The notes beneath the pieces are model-generated. The model searched no databases and had not been told where the DNA came from. It saw nothing but the letters and a program-made list of their open reading frames with translations. From Lucifugimonas sp038150225 (GTDB lineage Bacteria > Chloroflexota > Dehalococcoidia > Lucifugimonadales > Lucifugimonadaceae): a stretch of DNA of 64,000 bases. Shown one piece after another: positions 1-8,568 of this stretch. How positions within the stretch are numbered: position 1 is the stretch's first letter; each line of letters opens with the position of its first letter. Both the position numbers and the translations under genes were made by a program. The stretch spans positions 6,125 to 70,124 of the forward strand of contig JAYQWG010000004.1 of NCBI GenBank assembly GCA_038150225.1, in the 5' to 3' direction.

Positions 1-790
1 AACCAACACCCAGACGATAATTTCTGCTCAGGGGAGAAATACATGTGGCGATCAAGTCGCCCATCCCGCTAAGACCGGCAAAAGTGTCCGGTCGCGCACC
101 CATTGCGACTCCGAGCCTCGTGATTTCATGTAATCCACGAGTTATGTACGCAGCCTTAGCGTTGTCACCAAGGTCTGCTCCATCAATGAAACCTGCCCCG
201 ATAGCGATGATGTTTTTTAGTGCACCACCCAGTTCTACACCGGTGACATCTTCAGATCGATAAACCCTGAACACCTCGGAACTGAACAGCTCTTGTACGG
301 AAACGCCAACCGACTCATCTTCAAATGCGGCGGTGGCAGTCGAAACTTTTCCAGATGCAATCTCGGGAGCAAGATTCGGACCTGACAATGCTCCAATGCG
401 AGACGGTGGAACCGCACGCACTTCCTCTCGAATAACCTCAGTCATTCGTTTGCCGGAACTGATCTCAATACCTTTGGTGGCACATACGATAGCGGAGTTC
501 TCCGACAGATAACTGGATATCAACGATGCGTTGTCTCGCATCGTGACCGATGGCACAGCAATAACCGCGATTTCTGTCCCTGAAAGGGCGCCCTCAATAC
601 TGTCAGTTACCGAAAGCTGGTCTGGGAACGGCACTCCCGGCAAGAATCGTTCGTTAGATCTGTCCGCGGAAAGTCGTTGGGCAACCTCAGAATTTCGAGC
701 CCAAAGAGTCGCGTCATGTCCCTGACGTGTGAGAAGTATTCCAAGGGTGGTCGCCCAAGCCCCGGTTCCTATGATTCCTACGCGTGTCAC
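1..790 (-). CDS. gpsA: Glycerol-3-phosphate dehydrogenase [NAD(P)+], C-terminus cut by window edge
   Basis: The enzyme reduces dihydroxyacetone phosphate to sn-glycerol 3-phosphate, the backbone for phospholipids. About 263 residues are visible and the C-terminus lies outside the window. The N-terminus has the Rossmann motif GTGAW (residues 8-12). The family signatures ATKGIE, SGPNLAPEIA and LKNIIAIGAG follow, the last carrying the catalytic Lys, then the helical C-terminal part with GLSGMGDLIATC. I place the start at a GTG at 788-790, nine bases after the plsY stop. The next gene upstream, plsY, uses the product of this reaction, so the pair forms a short phospholipid-precursor unit after der. 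Confidence 0.95.
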   Translation of the reverse strand, partial: MTRVGIIGTGAWATTLGILLTRQGHDATLWARNSEVAQRLSADRSNERFLPGVPFPDQLSVTDSIEGALSGTEIAVIAVPSVTMRDNASLISSYLSENSAIVCATKGIEISSGKRMTEVIREEVRAVPPSRIGALSGPNLAPEIASGKVSTATAAFEDESVGVSVQELFSSEVFRVYRSEDVTGVELGGALKNIIAIGAGFIDGADLGDNAKAAYITRGLHEITRLGVAMGARPDTFAGLSGMGDLIATCISPLSRNYRLGVG

Positions 791-799
791 ACCCGCAGT

Positions 800-1444
800 T
801 TACGGGGTTCTCTGCGCCCTGCGCGGTGCTGCGCGGTTCTCAAGGCGGGATTCTTCACCTTTTGCGAGCCGATCAATGTTCGACAGGTGACTCCAGATAA
901 TCAAAATCGGAACTGGAATCGCGAACAGTAAATACCAAATATCGTGATCGAATAACTCAAAAATACTGAATATAAAAAGTGCACCAAGACTGGACGTGCT
1001 TCCGATTATTGACCCGAGTGAGACGTACCTGCTCGCCAAAGCGATCAATACGCCGACAAGGGCTATCCCAGCTGAGATCGGTGAAATTACGGCAAGTGCG
1101 CCAAGTCCGGTCGCGACGCCCTTGCCACCCTTGAATTTGATGTAAATCGGGAACATGTGACCGAGCACAGCAACCGTACCTGCTGCGGCGGTTAACCAGG
1201 GATCGTCAGATAGCAGGCGGGCAACTATGGTGACGGTCATGCCCTTGCCGATATCCGCAGCAAGCGCACCAGCTCCTGCTTTTGGGCCCAAAGTGCGGTT
1301 CACATTCGTGGCGCCAGAACCGCCGCTTCCGTAGCTACGAACATCGATGCCACGCCAGAGACGACCAATAATCACACCAGACGGTATTGCCCCTACGAAG
1401 TAGGCAACTGCCATCACTATTACGATGACGAGTACGTCACTCAT
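800..1444 (-). CDS. plsY: Acyl-phosphate:glycerol-3-phosphate acyltransferase
   Basis: An integral membrane enzyme that moves an acyl group from acyl-phosphate to glycerol 3-phosphate, the first step of phosphatidic acid synthesis. The 214 residues are mostly hydrophobic, consistent with the usual five to seven membrane segments. All three family motifs are visible: the Gly/Ser-rich first loop (SYGSGGSGATNVNR), the second loop (FKGGKGVATGLG), and the third (SHLSNIDRLAKGEESR) with its conserved His, Asn, Arg and Glu. The ATG overlaps the end of der by 8 bases, implying translational coupling. The C-terminal tail is short and basic. Confidence 0.97.
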   Translation of the reverse strand: MSDVLVIVIVMAVAYFVGAIPSGVIIGRLWRGIDVRSYGSGGSGATNVNRTLGPKAGAGALAADIGKGMTVTIVARLLSDDPWLTAAAGTVAVLGHMFPIYIKFKGGKGVATGLGALAVISPISAGIALVGVLIALASRYVSLGSIIGSTSSLGALFIFSIFELFDHDIWYLLFAIPVPILIIWSHLSNIDRLAKGEESRLENRAAPRRAQRTP

Positions 1445-2759
1445 CTTCTCGCCCCTTGAACGACATCCGGATTGGTGTGCCGACGAACCCGAAACGATCT
1501 CGCAAACGGTTTTCCAAATACCTGCGGTAGCTGAAGTGTATTAGTTCCGGGCTTCGAGCGGAAAATTCAAACGTAGGTGGCGAAGTTCTCGATTGAATTG
1601 CCCTGTAAATCCGTGGGCGACGACTTCCAATTCCGGGAAGTGGGTTTTCCCCCATTGCGTCGAACACAGCTTTACTCACGTCTGAGCGTGGCACTTGCCG
1701 GGAGAATTCATCGTAGACGGACAGAATCATCGGAACGATCTTGTCGACACCTGAGCCTGTAAGTGCCGAGGTAAACATAACGGGAACATCAGGAATGAAC
1801 TTGAACCTGTTGCGAACTTCGGCTGCTGCCTCGTTCTTATCTAATCCAAGCTCTGGCGCGAGATCCCATTTATTGATGATTACGATCGCAGCTCGGGAAG
1901 CTTCATCGATGTACCCACCAATATGAGTGTCTTGGGCCGTAACAAATTCTGTCGCGTCGAGGATTAGCAGAGAAACGTAGCTTCTCTCGATCGCACCGAT
2001 AGTTCGAATAGCGCTGTACTTCTCAATACCGGCTTCAGTCTTGCCTCGGCGCCGCAATCCCGCGGTATCGAGGAACAGCAAACGTTGTCCTTCGTATTCG
2101 TAAAGAGAGTCAACAGTGTCTCGTGTTGTACCGGCGACCGGGCTAACAACTGAACGTTTCTCACCAGTGATGGCATTGAACAGCGCAGATTTACCGGCAT
2201 TCGGTCGACCTGCAATCGCGACTCTGACCGAGTTTGGACCTGATGGTTCGAGTTCGTACTCAGGAACGACATCAAACAGCGATTGCATTAAGTCGCCAAT
2301 TCCAGTGTCGTGATAAGCGCTTATTGGATACGGATCTCCAAGTCCCAGCGAATAGAACTCGTAAATCATGTCCTCGCGAACGAGCGAGTCGGCTTTATTT
2401 GCCGCGAGCACTACTGGCTTGCCAGACATTCGGACCATCTGCGCGGCATCTTCATCCGCGTTCGTCACACCGTCGTTCACATCGACTGCAAAAATCACGC
2501 CGTCAGCTTGATCGAGAGCGAGTTGAACCTGTGCCTTGATGTCATCCCACATCAAGTCGTCATGTGGTCGGTCTTCAACACCTGCGGTGTCCACAAGCAG
2601 GAATTTGTGTCGCCCCCATTCAGCATCAATCGATACCCGGTCACGAGTCGTACCTGGCACATCGCTGACAATCGCGATCCGTCGCCCTGCCAGCCGATTA
2701 AACAAGGTGGATTTGCCGACATTTGGTCGACCAACTATTGCGATTACGGGTAACGCCAT
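1437..2759 (-). CDS. der: Ribosome-associated GTPase Der (EngA)
   Basis: An essential GTPase that helps mature the 50S subunit. At 440 residues it has the usual length. Two GTPase domains stand in tandem: P-loops GRPNVGKS (residues 10-17) and GRPNAGKS (184-191), switch motifs DTAG in each, and the specificity motifs NKAD (121-124) and NKWD in the second. A basic KH-like C-terminal domain follows (about 355-440). The gene starts a unit with plsY and gpsA. A 97-bp space separates it from argF upstream and holds a 6-bp hairpin at 2773-2789 with no convincing U-tract. Confidence 0.98.
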   Translation of the reverse strand: MALPVIAIVGRPNVGKSTLFNRLAGRRIAIVSDVPGTTRDRVSIDAEWGRHKFLLVDTAGVEDRPHDDLMWDDIKAQVQLALDQADGVIFAVDVNDGVTNADEDAAQMVRMSGKPVVLAANKADSLVREDMIYEFYSLGLGDPYPISAYHDTGIGDLMQSLFDVVPEYELEPSGPNSVRVAIAGRPNAGKSALFNAITGEKRSVVSPVAGTTRDTVDSLYEYEGQRLLFLDTAGLRRRGKTEAGIEKYSAIRTIGAIERSYVSLLILDATEFVTAQDTHIGGYIDEASRAAIVIINKWDLAPELGLDKNEAAAEVRNRFKFIPDVPVMFTSALTGSGVDKIVPMILSVYDEFSRQVPRSDVSKAVFDAMGENPLPGIGSRRPRIYRAIQSRTSPPTFEFSARSPELIHFSYRRYLENRLRDRFGFVGTPIRMSFKGREDE

Positions 2760-2856
2760 AAGTTCGTCTCAAAGAGCGGTCAACGCTCTCCGAATCTTCT
2801 CATACTCCAAGAACTGGGCATGTTTGCCCTGAGAGTTGAAGAAGTTGATCTGGGGT

Positions 2857-3753
2857 TTAGATCAGTTTCTCCATAAGTGCAGCCTGCGCCCAAAGCCTAT
2901 TTTCGGCCTGATCGAAGGCAATTGAACGGGGATCGTAGAGAAGTCCATCAGAAATCTCTTCGCCCGGATGAGCAGGAAGATCATGCATGAACTTCACGTC
3001 TGGTTTTGCCAGGTCGAGAAGTTCAGGATTCACCTGGTAGCCAGCAAAATCCTGAAGCCTCTTTTGAGTCTCCGCTTCCTGTCCCATACTGGTCCATACA
3101 TCGGTGTAGACAATGTCCGCGCCGTCGACCGCTTCTTTGGGATCTGTCGCCTGGGTGACTGAACCAGGGCCGTACGCGTTCGCTGAAGCTAGATCGCTCT
3201 CAGGAACTTCATAACCGTTTGGGGACGCAACTATCAGGTGTCCACCCAGGCCAACTACTGCATAAGCAAGAGAAATAGCGACGTTGTTTCCGTCGCCAAC
3301 AAAAACTATCTTCTTGCCATTCACTGTTCCGCAGTGCTCGAGAATGGTCTGGGTATCAGCAAGTGCCTGGCAAGGGTGTTCACCATCGGTAAGAGCGTTG
3401 ATGACGGGGATCGAAGCGGCAGCGGCAAACTCGTCCAAAGTCGATTGCGCGAACGTGCGAATCACAGCAGCATCTGCCATGCGTGACATCACGTTGGCAA
3501 CGTCGGCCACAGGTTCGCGTTTACCCAGACCTACTTCTTCCGGGCTGAAGTAAACGGGCTTGCCTCCGAGTTTCTCCGCACCGATCCAGAAAGAAAGCTT
3601 TGTGCGAAGTGAAGGCTTCTCAAACAGAAGTGCAATTGACTTACCAGCAAGCGCGTTGCTGGACGCGCCGTTTTTCAGTTCAACTGCGCGGTTGAGGATT
3701 GGGAGGATTTCGTCGGCGCTTAAATCGGCGACGTAAAGATAGTGGTTAGTCAT
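2857..3753 (-). CDS. argF: Ornithine carbamoyltransferase, with variant active-site motifs
   Basis: Makes citrulline from ornithine and carbamoyl phosphate in arginine synthesis. The 298 residues show the carbamoyl-phosphate domain (SLRTK at 48-52 where STRTR is usual, HPCQ at 126-129) and the ornithine domain with the diagnostic SMG loop in DVWTSMGQE (218-226). That loop separates OTC from acetyl- or succinylornithine enzymes. The HCLP signature reads HDLP (257-260), so the usual Cys is Asp, and the following Arg is Pro (AHPGEE). ENR (284-286) near the C-terminus supplies the last phosphate contact. The start is an ATG with GAGG about 11 bases upstream. No other arginine gene lies nearby. 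Confidence 0.9.
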   Translation of the reverse strand: MTNHYLYVADLSADEILPILNRAVELKNGASSNALAGKSIALLFEKPSLRTKLSFWIGAEKLGGKPVYFSPEEVGLGKREPVADVANVMSRMADAAVIRTFAQSTLDEFAAAASIPVINALTDGEHPCQALADTQTILEHCGTVNGKKIVFVGDGNNVAISLAYAVVGLGGHLIVASPNGYEVPESDLASANAYGPGSVTQATDPKEAVDGADIVYTDVWTSMGQEAETQKRLQDFAGYQVNPELLDLAKPDVKFMHDLPAHPGEEISDGLLYDPRSIAFDQAENRLWAQAALMEKLI

Positions 3754-3802
3754 TTTGAAAATACCTCGACGGGAATGAATTAAAGAGAACGCGTTGGGTT
3801 CG

Positions 3803-3817
3803 GGGTGCTAGGCACCC
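3803..3817. other. Short hairpin in the 186-bp leader of argF
   Basis: GGGTGC-TAG-GCACCC is a perfect 6-bp stem with a 3-base loop. It lies between the DUF35 stop (3940) and the argF ATG (3753), about 50 bases ahead of argF. The rest of the space is AT-rich and probably holds the argF promoter, but no -35/-10 pair stands out. A link to arginine control is only a guess. Confidence 0.3.
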
Positions 3818-3939
3818 ATGGTTCGGTATCGTCGGTTTCGGAATGTGGGACGAATAATCAACGGTTCAGTCGAGGAAAAAGGCCGAACTAAATGTCCAAC
3901 TTTCTCAATTCTATCTATACATCGGAGGAATTTCAGAAC

Positions 3940-4365
3940 TTAAGCAGGTCGAAATTTCAACAGAGTCGCTTGTCCGTCGTGATGTTCAAACACCGGCACA
4001 AGGTCCATACCGATTTGAAGATTGACCGGTTCAGGTTCAATTCCAACGATGTTCGTCGGAATTTTCACACCCTCTTCAAGTTCGACGAGCGCGGTGATGT
4101 AGGGCAAGTCTTCAACGAACCCGGGATGAGGAGCCGCATGGACAATCGCGAAAGTAAAAAGGGTTGCCCTACCTGAAGCTTTTACCCATTCAACTCCTGC
4201 TTCACCAGAGGAAGGGTCATGAATGGAAATGCCGCGAGGAAAAAACTGTAACTCACCAGTTTTCTTGGACCGTTGAAGCCAGATTTCCTCGTTCTTAAGT
4301 CCTTCCCAGTACTTTTCTGACTCAGGCTGAACAACCGGCTGTGGTTTTTGCGGTGAACCATTCAT
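3940..4365 (-). CDS. DUF35 OB-fold protein, partner of the thiolase-like protein, lacking zinc-ribbon cysteines
   Basis: A 141-residue member of the Zn-ribbon/OB-fold family whose genes habitually sit beside thiolase-like genes acting on acyl-CoA substrates. The N-terminal helix (KYWEGLKNEEIWLQRS) and the family's LQF-PR step are clear, followed by an OB-fold with GRATLFTFAIVH. The four cysteines that normally bind zinc in the ribbon are missing: the stretch reads RSKKTGELQFFPRGISIHD. I chose the ATG at 4365 because it sits one base after the thiolase stop with a GGGAGAGG ribosome site inside the end of that gene. A longer frame starting at 4434 would overlap the thiolase. The two proteins very likely work as a complex. 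Confidence 0.85.
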   Translation of the reverse strand: MNGSPQKPQPVVQPESEKYWEGLKNEEIWLQRSKKTGELQFFPRGISIHDPSSGEAGVEWVKASGRATLFTFAIVHAAPHPGFVEDLPYITALVELEEGVKIPTNIVGIEPEPVNLQIGMDLVPVFEHHDGQATLLKFRPA

Positions 4366-4366
4366 A

Positions 4367-5530
4367 TCAACCTCTCCCCAAAACAACTGTTCCGGTCGAC
4401 GACAGTAGTCCACCAGTCCCGTGCGCGAGCGCAAGTTCGCAATCTTCTAGCTGTCGTTCACCTGCCTGGCCACGCAGTTGTCGTGCTGCCTCGACCAGAG
4501 TGAATATTCCGTACATTCCCGGATGGGTGTAGGAAAGTCCTCCACCGTTAGTGTTCAGCGGAAAGTCACCACCTGGAGCAGTTCGCTGGTCACCGACGAA
4601 ATCAGGAGCTTCACCCGGTCCGCAGAAACCAAGATTCTCCAACGTAACGAGGACGGTATAGGTGAAAGAGTCGTAGATCATCGCCAAATCTAGATCGGAA
4701 TGAGTCACGCCTGCCATTTCCATCGCTTGCGGTCCGGTGTTACGTCCAAAGGCACTGGTCAAATCAGGCATTTGCGAAATCATCGAGTGATCGTGTCCTT
4801 CACCTGCCCCAAGAACAGCAACACTGCCGTTTTTAGCGTCTTTCGCGCGCTCTTTCGAGGTGATCACAACGGCTGCGCCAGCGTCAGTCACCAGACAACA
4901 ATCAAGCAAATGGAATGGCCATGCTACCCAGCGTGAGTTGTGATAGTCCTCGAAAGTTGCAGGCACATCGTAGAAGTAGGCCATCGGATTTAGATTCGCC
5001 CACTTACGAGTGGAAACAGCTACTTCCGCCATCGCATGGCGTGTGCGATCTTCCCCGTATTCATGCATGTAACGCCGTGCCGCCATCGCGTAAGAAATTG
5101 GCGGTCCCATGATTCCGTACGGTGATTCGTATTGCGCCATTGGTGCGCCCGGGTTACGTGGAATTGGCGCACGATCCGATCGCCCGCTCTGACCATGAGT
5201 AATGAGCGCTACTTCGCAATATCCCGCCTCAATCGCAGCAAGTGCGTGAGCAACGTGAATCACAAACGACGACCCACCAACTGAAGTGCTGTCGGTGTAA
5301 CGAGGTTGGATGCCCATATACTCAGCAACATCGAGAGTCGACCAGCCAGCTGTGAACAACGCATCAACGTCAGAAAGCTCAAAACCAGCGTCGTCCAGTG
5401 CATTGATCGCGGCTCCGGCATGATGCGCCAAAGGTGACTTCTCCGGAACCTTGCCGAGCTTGTTCGACTCCCCAACGCCGACGATGTGTGCCTGACCTGA
5501 AAGATTCTTCAGTTTGTTGATATTTGGCAT
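4367..5530 (-). CDS. Thiolase-superfamily protein (SCP2/lipid-transfer type) lacking the nucleophilic cysteine
   Basis: A 387-residue thiolase-fold protein of the group annotated as acetyl-CoA acetyltransferase or lipid-transfer protein. The usual N-terminal catalytic Cys is replaced in the stretch TSVGGSSFVIHVAHALAA. The C-terminal Cys is also absent (LAHGTGGLLSSTG). The conserved His remains in NTNGGGLSYTHPG. In known relatives with a DUF35 partner (Ltp2 with ChsH2), such proteins are retro-aldolases that use tyrosines. Tyr residues are present in MIYDSFTYTVL and LSYTHP, so an aldolase or another acyl-CoA carbon-carbon cleavage is possible. Substrate unknown. A NIPSNAP gene precedes it by 17 bases. 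Confidence 0.85.
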   Translation of the reverse strand: MPNINKLKNLSGQAHIVGVGESNKLGKVPEKSPLAHHAGAAINALDDAGFELSDVDALFTAGWSTLDVAEYMGIQPRYTDSTSVGGSSFVIHVAHALAAIEAGYCEVALITHGQSGRSDRAPIPRNPGAPMAQYESPYGIMGPPISYAMAARRYMHEYGEDRTRHAMAEVAVSTRKWANLNPMAYFYDVPATFEDYHNSRWVAWPFHLLDCCLVTDAGAAVVITSKERAKDAKNGSVAVLGAGEGHDHSMISQMPDLTSAFGRNTGPQAMEMAGVTHSDLDLAMIYDSFTYTVLVTLENLGFCGPGEAPDFVGDQRTAPGGDFPLNTNGGGLSYTHPGMYGIFTLVEAARQLRGQAGERQLEDCELALAHGTGGLLSSTGTVVLGRG

Positions 5531-5547
5531 TCGCCAGGGCCTTCCAG

Positions 5548-5874
5548 CTATTGCATTGGTGAGTACGGAGTTGGCATGAGCGTCTGGTTTCGCACGTTCT
5601 TGACGATTAGACCATCCTTGTGTGAGTCGTCAACAACTTTGTGCCACTCAGGGTCTGCGCGGAAGCTATCCCATGCTGCCATGCGCTGGTTGGCGTCTTC
5701 GAACGCGAGCATGTAGGTGAGTTCGTGATTGCTCTCGCCAACATCAGTCACCCAGTACCCGACATTCTTCATACCGTGCTTTTCAAAAAGCTTCATCGTG
5801 TGGTTGGCAAATCGGGCGTGCAAGTTCGGTAATCGCCCGGGTAGGCACTCGTAGACGCGAAGTTCGTAAAGCAT
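5548..5874 (-). CDS. NIPSNAP family protein
   Basis: A small dimeric ferredoxin-like (alpha+beta barrel) protein of 108 residues. It begins with the family hallmark MLYELRVYECLPGRLPNLHARF and carries the GYWVTDVGESNHELTYMLAFED core followed by WHKV. The biochemical role of bacterial NIPSNAP proteins is not settled. Many sit in catabolic clusters, as here with a thiolase/DUF35 pair 17 bases downstream, so a role in the same acyl-CoA pathway is a fair guess. Start ATG at 5874. A 70-bp gap separates it from surE. Confidence 0.9.
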   Translation of the reverse strand: MLYELRVYECLPGRLPNLHARFANHTMKLFEKHGMKNVGYWVTDVGESNHELTYMLAFEDANQRMAAWDSFRADPEWHKVVDDSHKDGLIVKNVRNQTLMPTPYSPMQ

Positions 5875-5944
5875 TTGTCCCCCTGAGGATTTCGTTGTAT
5901 CGGTTTCTTGAACAACGAGATTCTCAGAGGTTAGGCGTGCTGAG

Positions 5945-6724
5945 TCAACCGATAACTTTGTTCGCTGCGGCGATCATTCGGTGCATCGTCGGATCATCAT
6001 GAATGTAATTGAGGGTAGGTCCTTCAACCGCGGAAATCGCAATCCGGTCCCTGGTCAGCACCTCGACGTCTGTGCCTGGTTCGAGTTGCTCACTATCGAT
6101 CACGATTTGCAGACCAGAGAAAACCTCGAACCCACCATCGCTGTGTGGATCCAGGTACATCTTGAAATCGGAAACGGCCGGCTTTGCTGCTTCGGCACTC
6201 AAGATCGGGTCGTACCTGAACATCGGGTAGTTCACGTTGTAGAGACCAGCTTGGGGTGTTTCTTCACTCAAAAGTTCGGCAGCAATGGCGCCCGTAACTT
6301 TTGCGATCAATTCATCGTCAAGAATATCGCCATGATCCATTGAAAACGCGCAAGCCTTGTAACCCTTGGCTGCAGCAACAATTGCCGCGCCGAACGTACC
6401 CGATATGAACATATTTCGACTCGTGTTGAACCCAGGATTTATTCCTGAAAGCACTACATCCACATCGTGATTCAGGACGTGCTCAATCCCGAGGATGACG
6501 GAGTCAGCAGGCGTACCGCTAACAGCGAAACAATCGACATCGTCAAAGCGACTGGGAGCGGAATTAATTTTCAAAGATTGTCGAAAAGAAATTGCGGTTC
6601 CAACACCTGATTTGTTCTCGGCTGGTGCTACCACCGTCACCTTCCCAAGGTGTCTCACCGCATTAACAAGCGCCCACACGCCAGGATTGTCGAAGCCATC
6701 GTCGTTAGTTACAAGAATGTTCAT
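5945..6724 (-). CDS. surE: 5'/3'-nucleotidase SurE
   Basis: A metal-dependent phosphatase that removes phosphate from nucleoside 5'- and 3'-monophosphates, linked to stationary-phase survival. The 259 residues open with the metal-binding NILVTNDDGFDNPGV. SGTPADSV, then the third metal segment VVLSGINPGFN with its Asn, and the GTFGAAIVAA helix follow. Length and motif order are typical. It lies 35 bases after panC and 70 bases before the NIPSNAP gene, so it is probably co-transcribed with the pantothenate genes. Confidence 0.97.
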   Translation of the reverse strand: MNILVTNDDGFDNPGVWALVNAVRHLGKVTVVAPAENKSGVGTAISFRQSLKINSAPSRFDDVDCFAVSGTPADSVILGIEHVLNHDVDVVLSGINPGFNTSRNMFISGTFGAAIVAAAKGYKACAFSMDHGDILDDELIAKVTGAIAAELLSEETPQAGLYNVNYPMFRYDPILSAEAAKPAVSDFKMYLDPHSDGGFEVFSGLQIVIDSEQLEPGTDVEVLTRDRIAISAVEGPTLNYIHDDPTMHRMIAAANKVIG

Positions 6725-6759
6725 GCAACAAATGCTAGTCGAAGCCCCGTCAAAACAGG

Positions 6760-7593
6760 TTAATCAAACAGCATGTTGTCGATGAGTCTTGCCTTGCCGA
6801 TTCTCACAGCAAGGACCGCGCGGACTGGCGGATTAGCTATTCCGACTTCGTTGAAACTGTGAGGGTCGACGATAGTGGCATATTGAGTATCGGCAAGTGG
6901 TTCTGAATCGAGGACCCTGGTCATCAGTTGCTTGAGATTCTCGGACGACCGCTCGCCGTTACGCCATTCTTGTTTTGCAGCATTCATTGAGCGATACAGA
7001 ACGCAAGCGGCTCGCCGTTCGTCGGCTGATAAATACTGATTTCGACTGCTTACGGCGAGGCCATCTGCCTCGCGGACGGTTGGTATGCGAACGACTTCGA
7101 TTTCGAAACCCTGGTTTACGATTAGCTGCTCGATGATTCGTAGTTGTTGGGCATCTTTTTCGCCGAACGAAGCGATATCGGGTCCCACGACATCAAACAG
7201 TCGATTAACCACGGTTGCCACACCATCAAAATGCCCTGGTCGATGCGCGCCTTCCAGAACATTCGCAATTGGCCCAGGCTCGATCTGTTCGATTCCTCCT
7301 GGCGGATACATTTCATCGACAGAAGGAGCAAACACAATGTCAGTACCGTGTGCTTCAAATTGGGCTAGATCGTCCGCTTCCACAGCCGGGTAACTCGACA
7401 AATCTTCGCTCTCGCCAAATTGAGTTGGATTCAAGAAAAGCGAACCGATCATTACGTCGCAGAGTGGACGCATGATGTCCATGTGTGTGGTGTGCCCAAC
7501 GTGAATTCCGCCGAGAGTTGCAACGAATCCGACGCGTCCTTTCTGACTACGTCGAACTTCGCGCATTTCAGCAACAGTTCGCACAACCTGCAT
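6760..7593 (-). CDS. panC: Pantothenate synthetase
   Basis: Joins pantoate and beta-alanine with ATP to give pantothenate. The 277 residues show the ATP HIGH-like motif as LGGIHVGH (the usual Met of TMGALHEGH is Leu), PTQFGESEDLSSYP for substrate binding, FGEKDAQQL, and the KMSKS-like segment SSRNQYLS. The C-terminal domain is compact. The 64-bp gap between panB and panC holds a copy of the CTCTCCC hairpin repeat. No panD, which would supply beta-alanine, is in the window. Confidence 0.97.
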   Translation of the reverse strand: MQVVRTVAEMREVRRSQKGRVGFVATLGGIHVGHTTHMDIMRPLCDVMIGSLFLNPTQFGESEDLSSYPAVEADDLAQFEAHGTDIVFAPSVDEMYPPGGIEQIEPGPIANVLEGAHRPGHFDGVATVVNRLFDVVGPDIASFGEKDAQQLRIIEQLIVNQGFEIEVVRIPTVREADGLAVSSRNQYLSADERRAACVLYRSMNAAKQEWRNGERSSENLKQLMTRVLDSEPLADTQYATIVDPHSFNEVGIANPPVRAVLAVRIGKARLIDNMLFD

Positions 7594-7616
7594 TGGTGCC
7601 CAATCAAAAATTCGAT

Positions 7617-7656
7617 CCTCTCCCAGCGGGAGACGATTCAGGTGAGGGAGAGACCT
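7617..7656. repeat. CTCTCCC-type hairpin repeat, copy 1
   Basis: The sequence reads CCTCTCCC-AGC-GGGAGA, then a short spacer and GTGAGGGAGAGACC. The left arm can pair with either right arm, giving two alternative hairpins. It fills most of the gap between panB and panC. The same layout recurs at 11906-11945, 11980-12017 (inverted) and, in a diverged form, 14519-14551. It looks like a REP-type dispersed element and may also act as a transcript-stabilising or attenuating structure inside the pan operon. Confidence 0.7.
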
Positions 7657-7657
7657 C

Positions 7658-8506
7658 TTATTCGGCGGTCTTCGAGCCTTCGCGAACGCGAGAATCGTCC
7701 GAATAGAACGACTGTGCGTCGGTCGGGAAGGTTCGATTCTTTACATCTTCGCCGTACTGTTCGAGAGCACCTTGAATCACCGGTGCAAGATCGGCGTACT
7801 TTCCAGAATGTTTCGGTCGGAAGTCAGGATCCAATCCGAGCATGTCGTGGAATACCTGTACCTGACCATCGGTGTGAACACCTGCGCCAATTCCTATCGT
7901 CGGAATATCTAGTGCTTCGGTAATTCGCTTTGCCAGTTCGACTGGAATTAGCTCAAGAACGATCGCAAAGGCTCCGGCATCTTGCAAAGCTAGTGCATCA
8001 TCGAGCACATGATTAGCACTCGCTTCAGTCTTACCCTGCACACGGTATCCACCAAGTTGGTTCACATGCTGTGGTGTCAGACCTATATGTCCCATCACAG
8101 CAAGACCAGCCTCGGCAAGGCGGCGCACGATTGGTGCAACCGGCTTTCCGCCCTCGAGTTTTACGGCTTGAGCTCCGCCTTCTTGAATCAGGCGAGCTGC
8201 GTTGCGCAGGGCAGTTTCAGCATCAATTTGGTAGCTGAGGAATGGCATATCAGCCACGATCAAAGGCTTCTGAGCACCACGTACAACAGCGGCTGAAGCT
8301 CGAACGATGTCATCTACGGTGACAGGGATCGTTGAATCGTGTCCAAGAACCACATGTCCCATGCTGTCTCCGACGAGGATCATTGGAATATCAGCAGCAT
8401 CAACAATGCGGGCTGCCGTGTAGTCGTATGCCGTCACCATCGGGATCGGCTCGCCACGGCGTTTCATCTGCTGAATCTTGTGGGTTGTGATTCGGCGTTG
8501 CGCCAT
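7658..8506 (-). CDS. panB: 3-methyl-2-oxobutanoate hydroxymethyltransferase
   Basis: Transfers a hydroxymethyl group from methylene-tetrahydrofolate to 2-oxoisovalerate, forming ketopantoate. The 282 residues form a TIM barrel with the metal and substrate motifs MVTAYDYTAARIVD, ILVGDSMGHVVLGHD, GHIGLTPQHVNQLGGYRVQG, IGIGAG and the C-terminal PKHSGKYADL. The ATG is at 8506. It is separated from the upstream DUF2520 gene by 106 bp that hold twin palindromes, so this gene probably has its own regulated promoter in addition to read-through. Confidence 0.98.
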   Translation of the reverse strand: MAQRRITTHKIQQMKRRGEPIPMVTAYDYTAARIVDAADIPMILVGDSMGHVVLGHDSTIPVTVDDIVRASAAVVRGAQKPLIVADMPFLSYQIDAETALRNAARLIQEGGAQAVKLEGGKPVAPIVRRLAEAGLAVMGHIGLTPQHVNQLGGYRVQGKTEASANHVLDDALALQDAGAFAIVLELIPVELAKRITEALDIPTIGIGAGVHTDGQVQVFHDMLGLDPDFRPKHSGKYADLAPVIQGALEQYGEDVKNRTFPTDAQSFYSDDSRVREGSKTAE

Positions 8507-8568
8507 CGTGCACCTCCGCCCCGGTCGACTGCCACTTGCTAGCCGCCAGGCCTTAGTTCACATCTCTT

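Noticed and set aside
2773..2789. Hairpin between argF and der as a terminator
   Set aside because: The stem is 6 bp and is followed by only three T on the minus strand.
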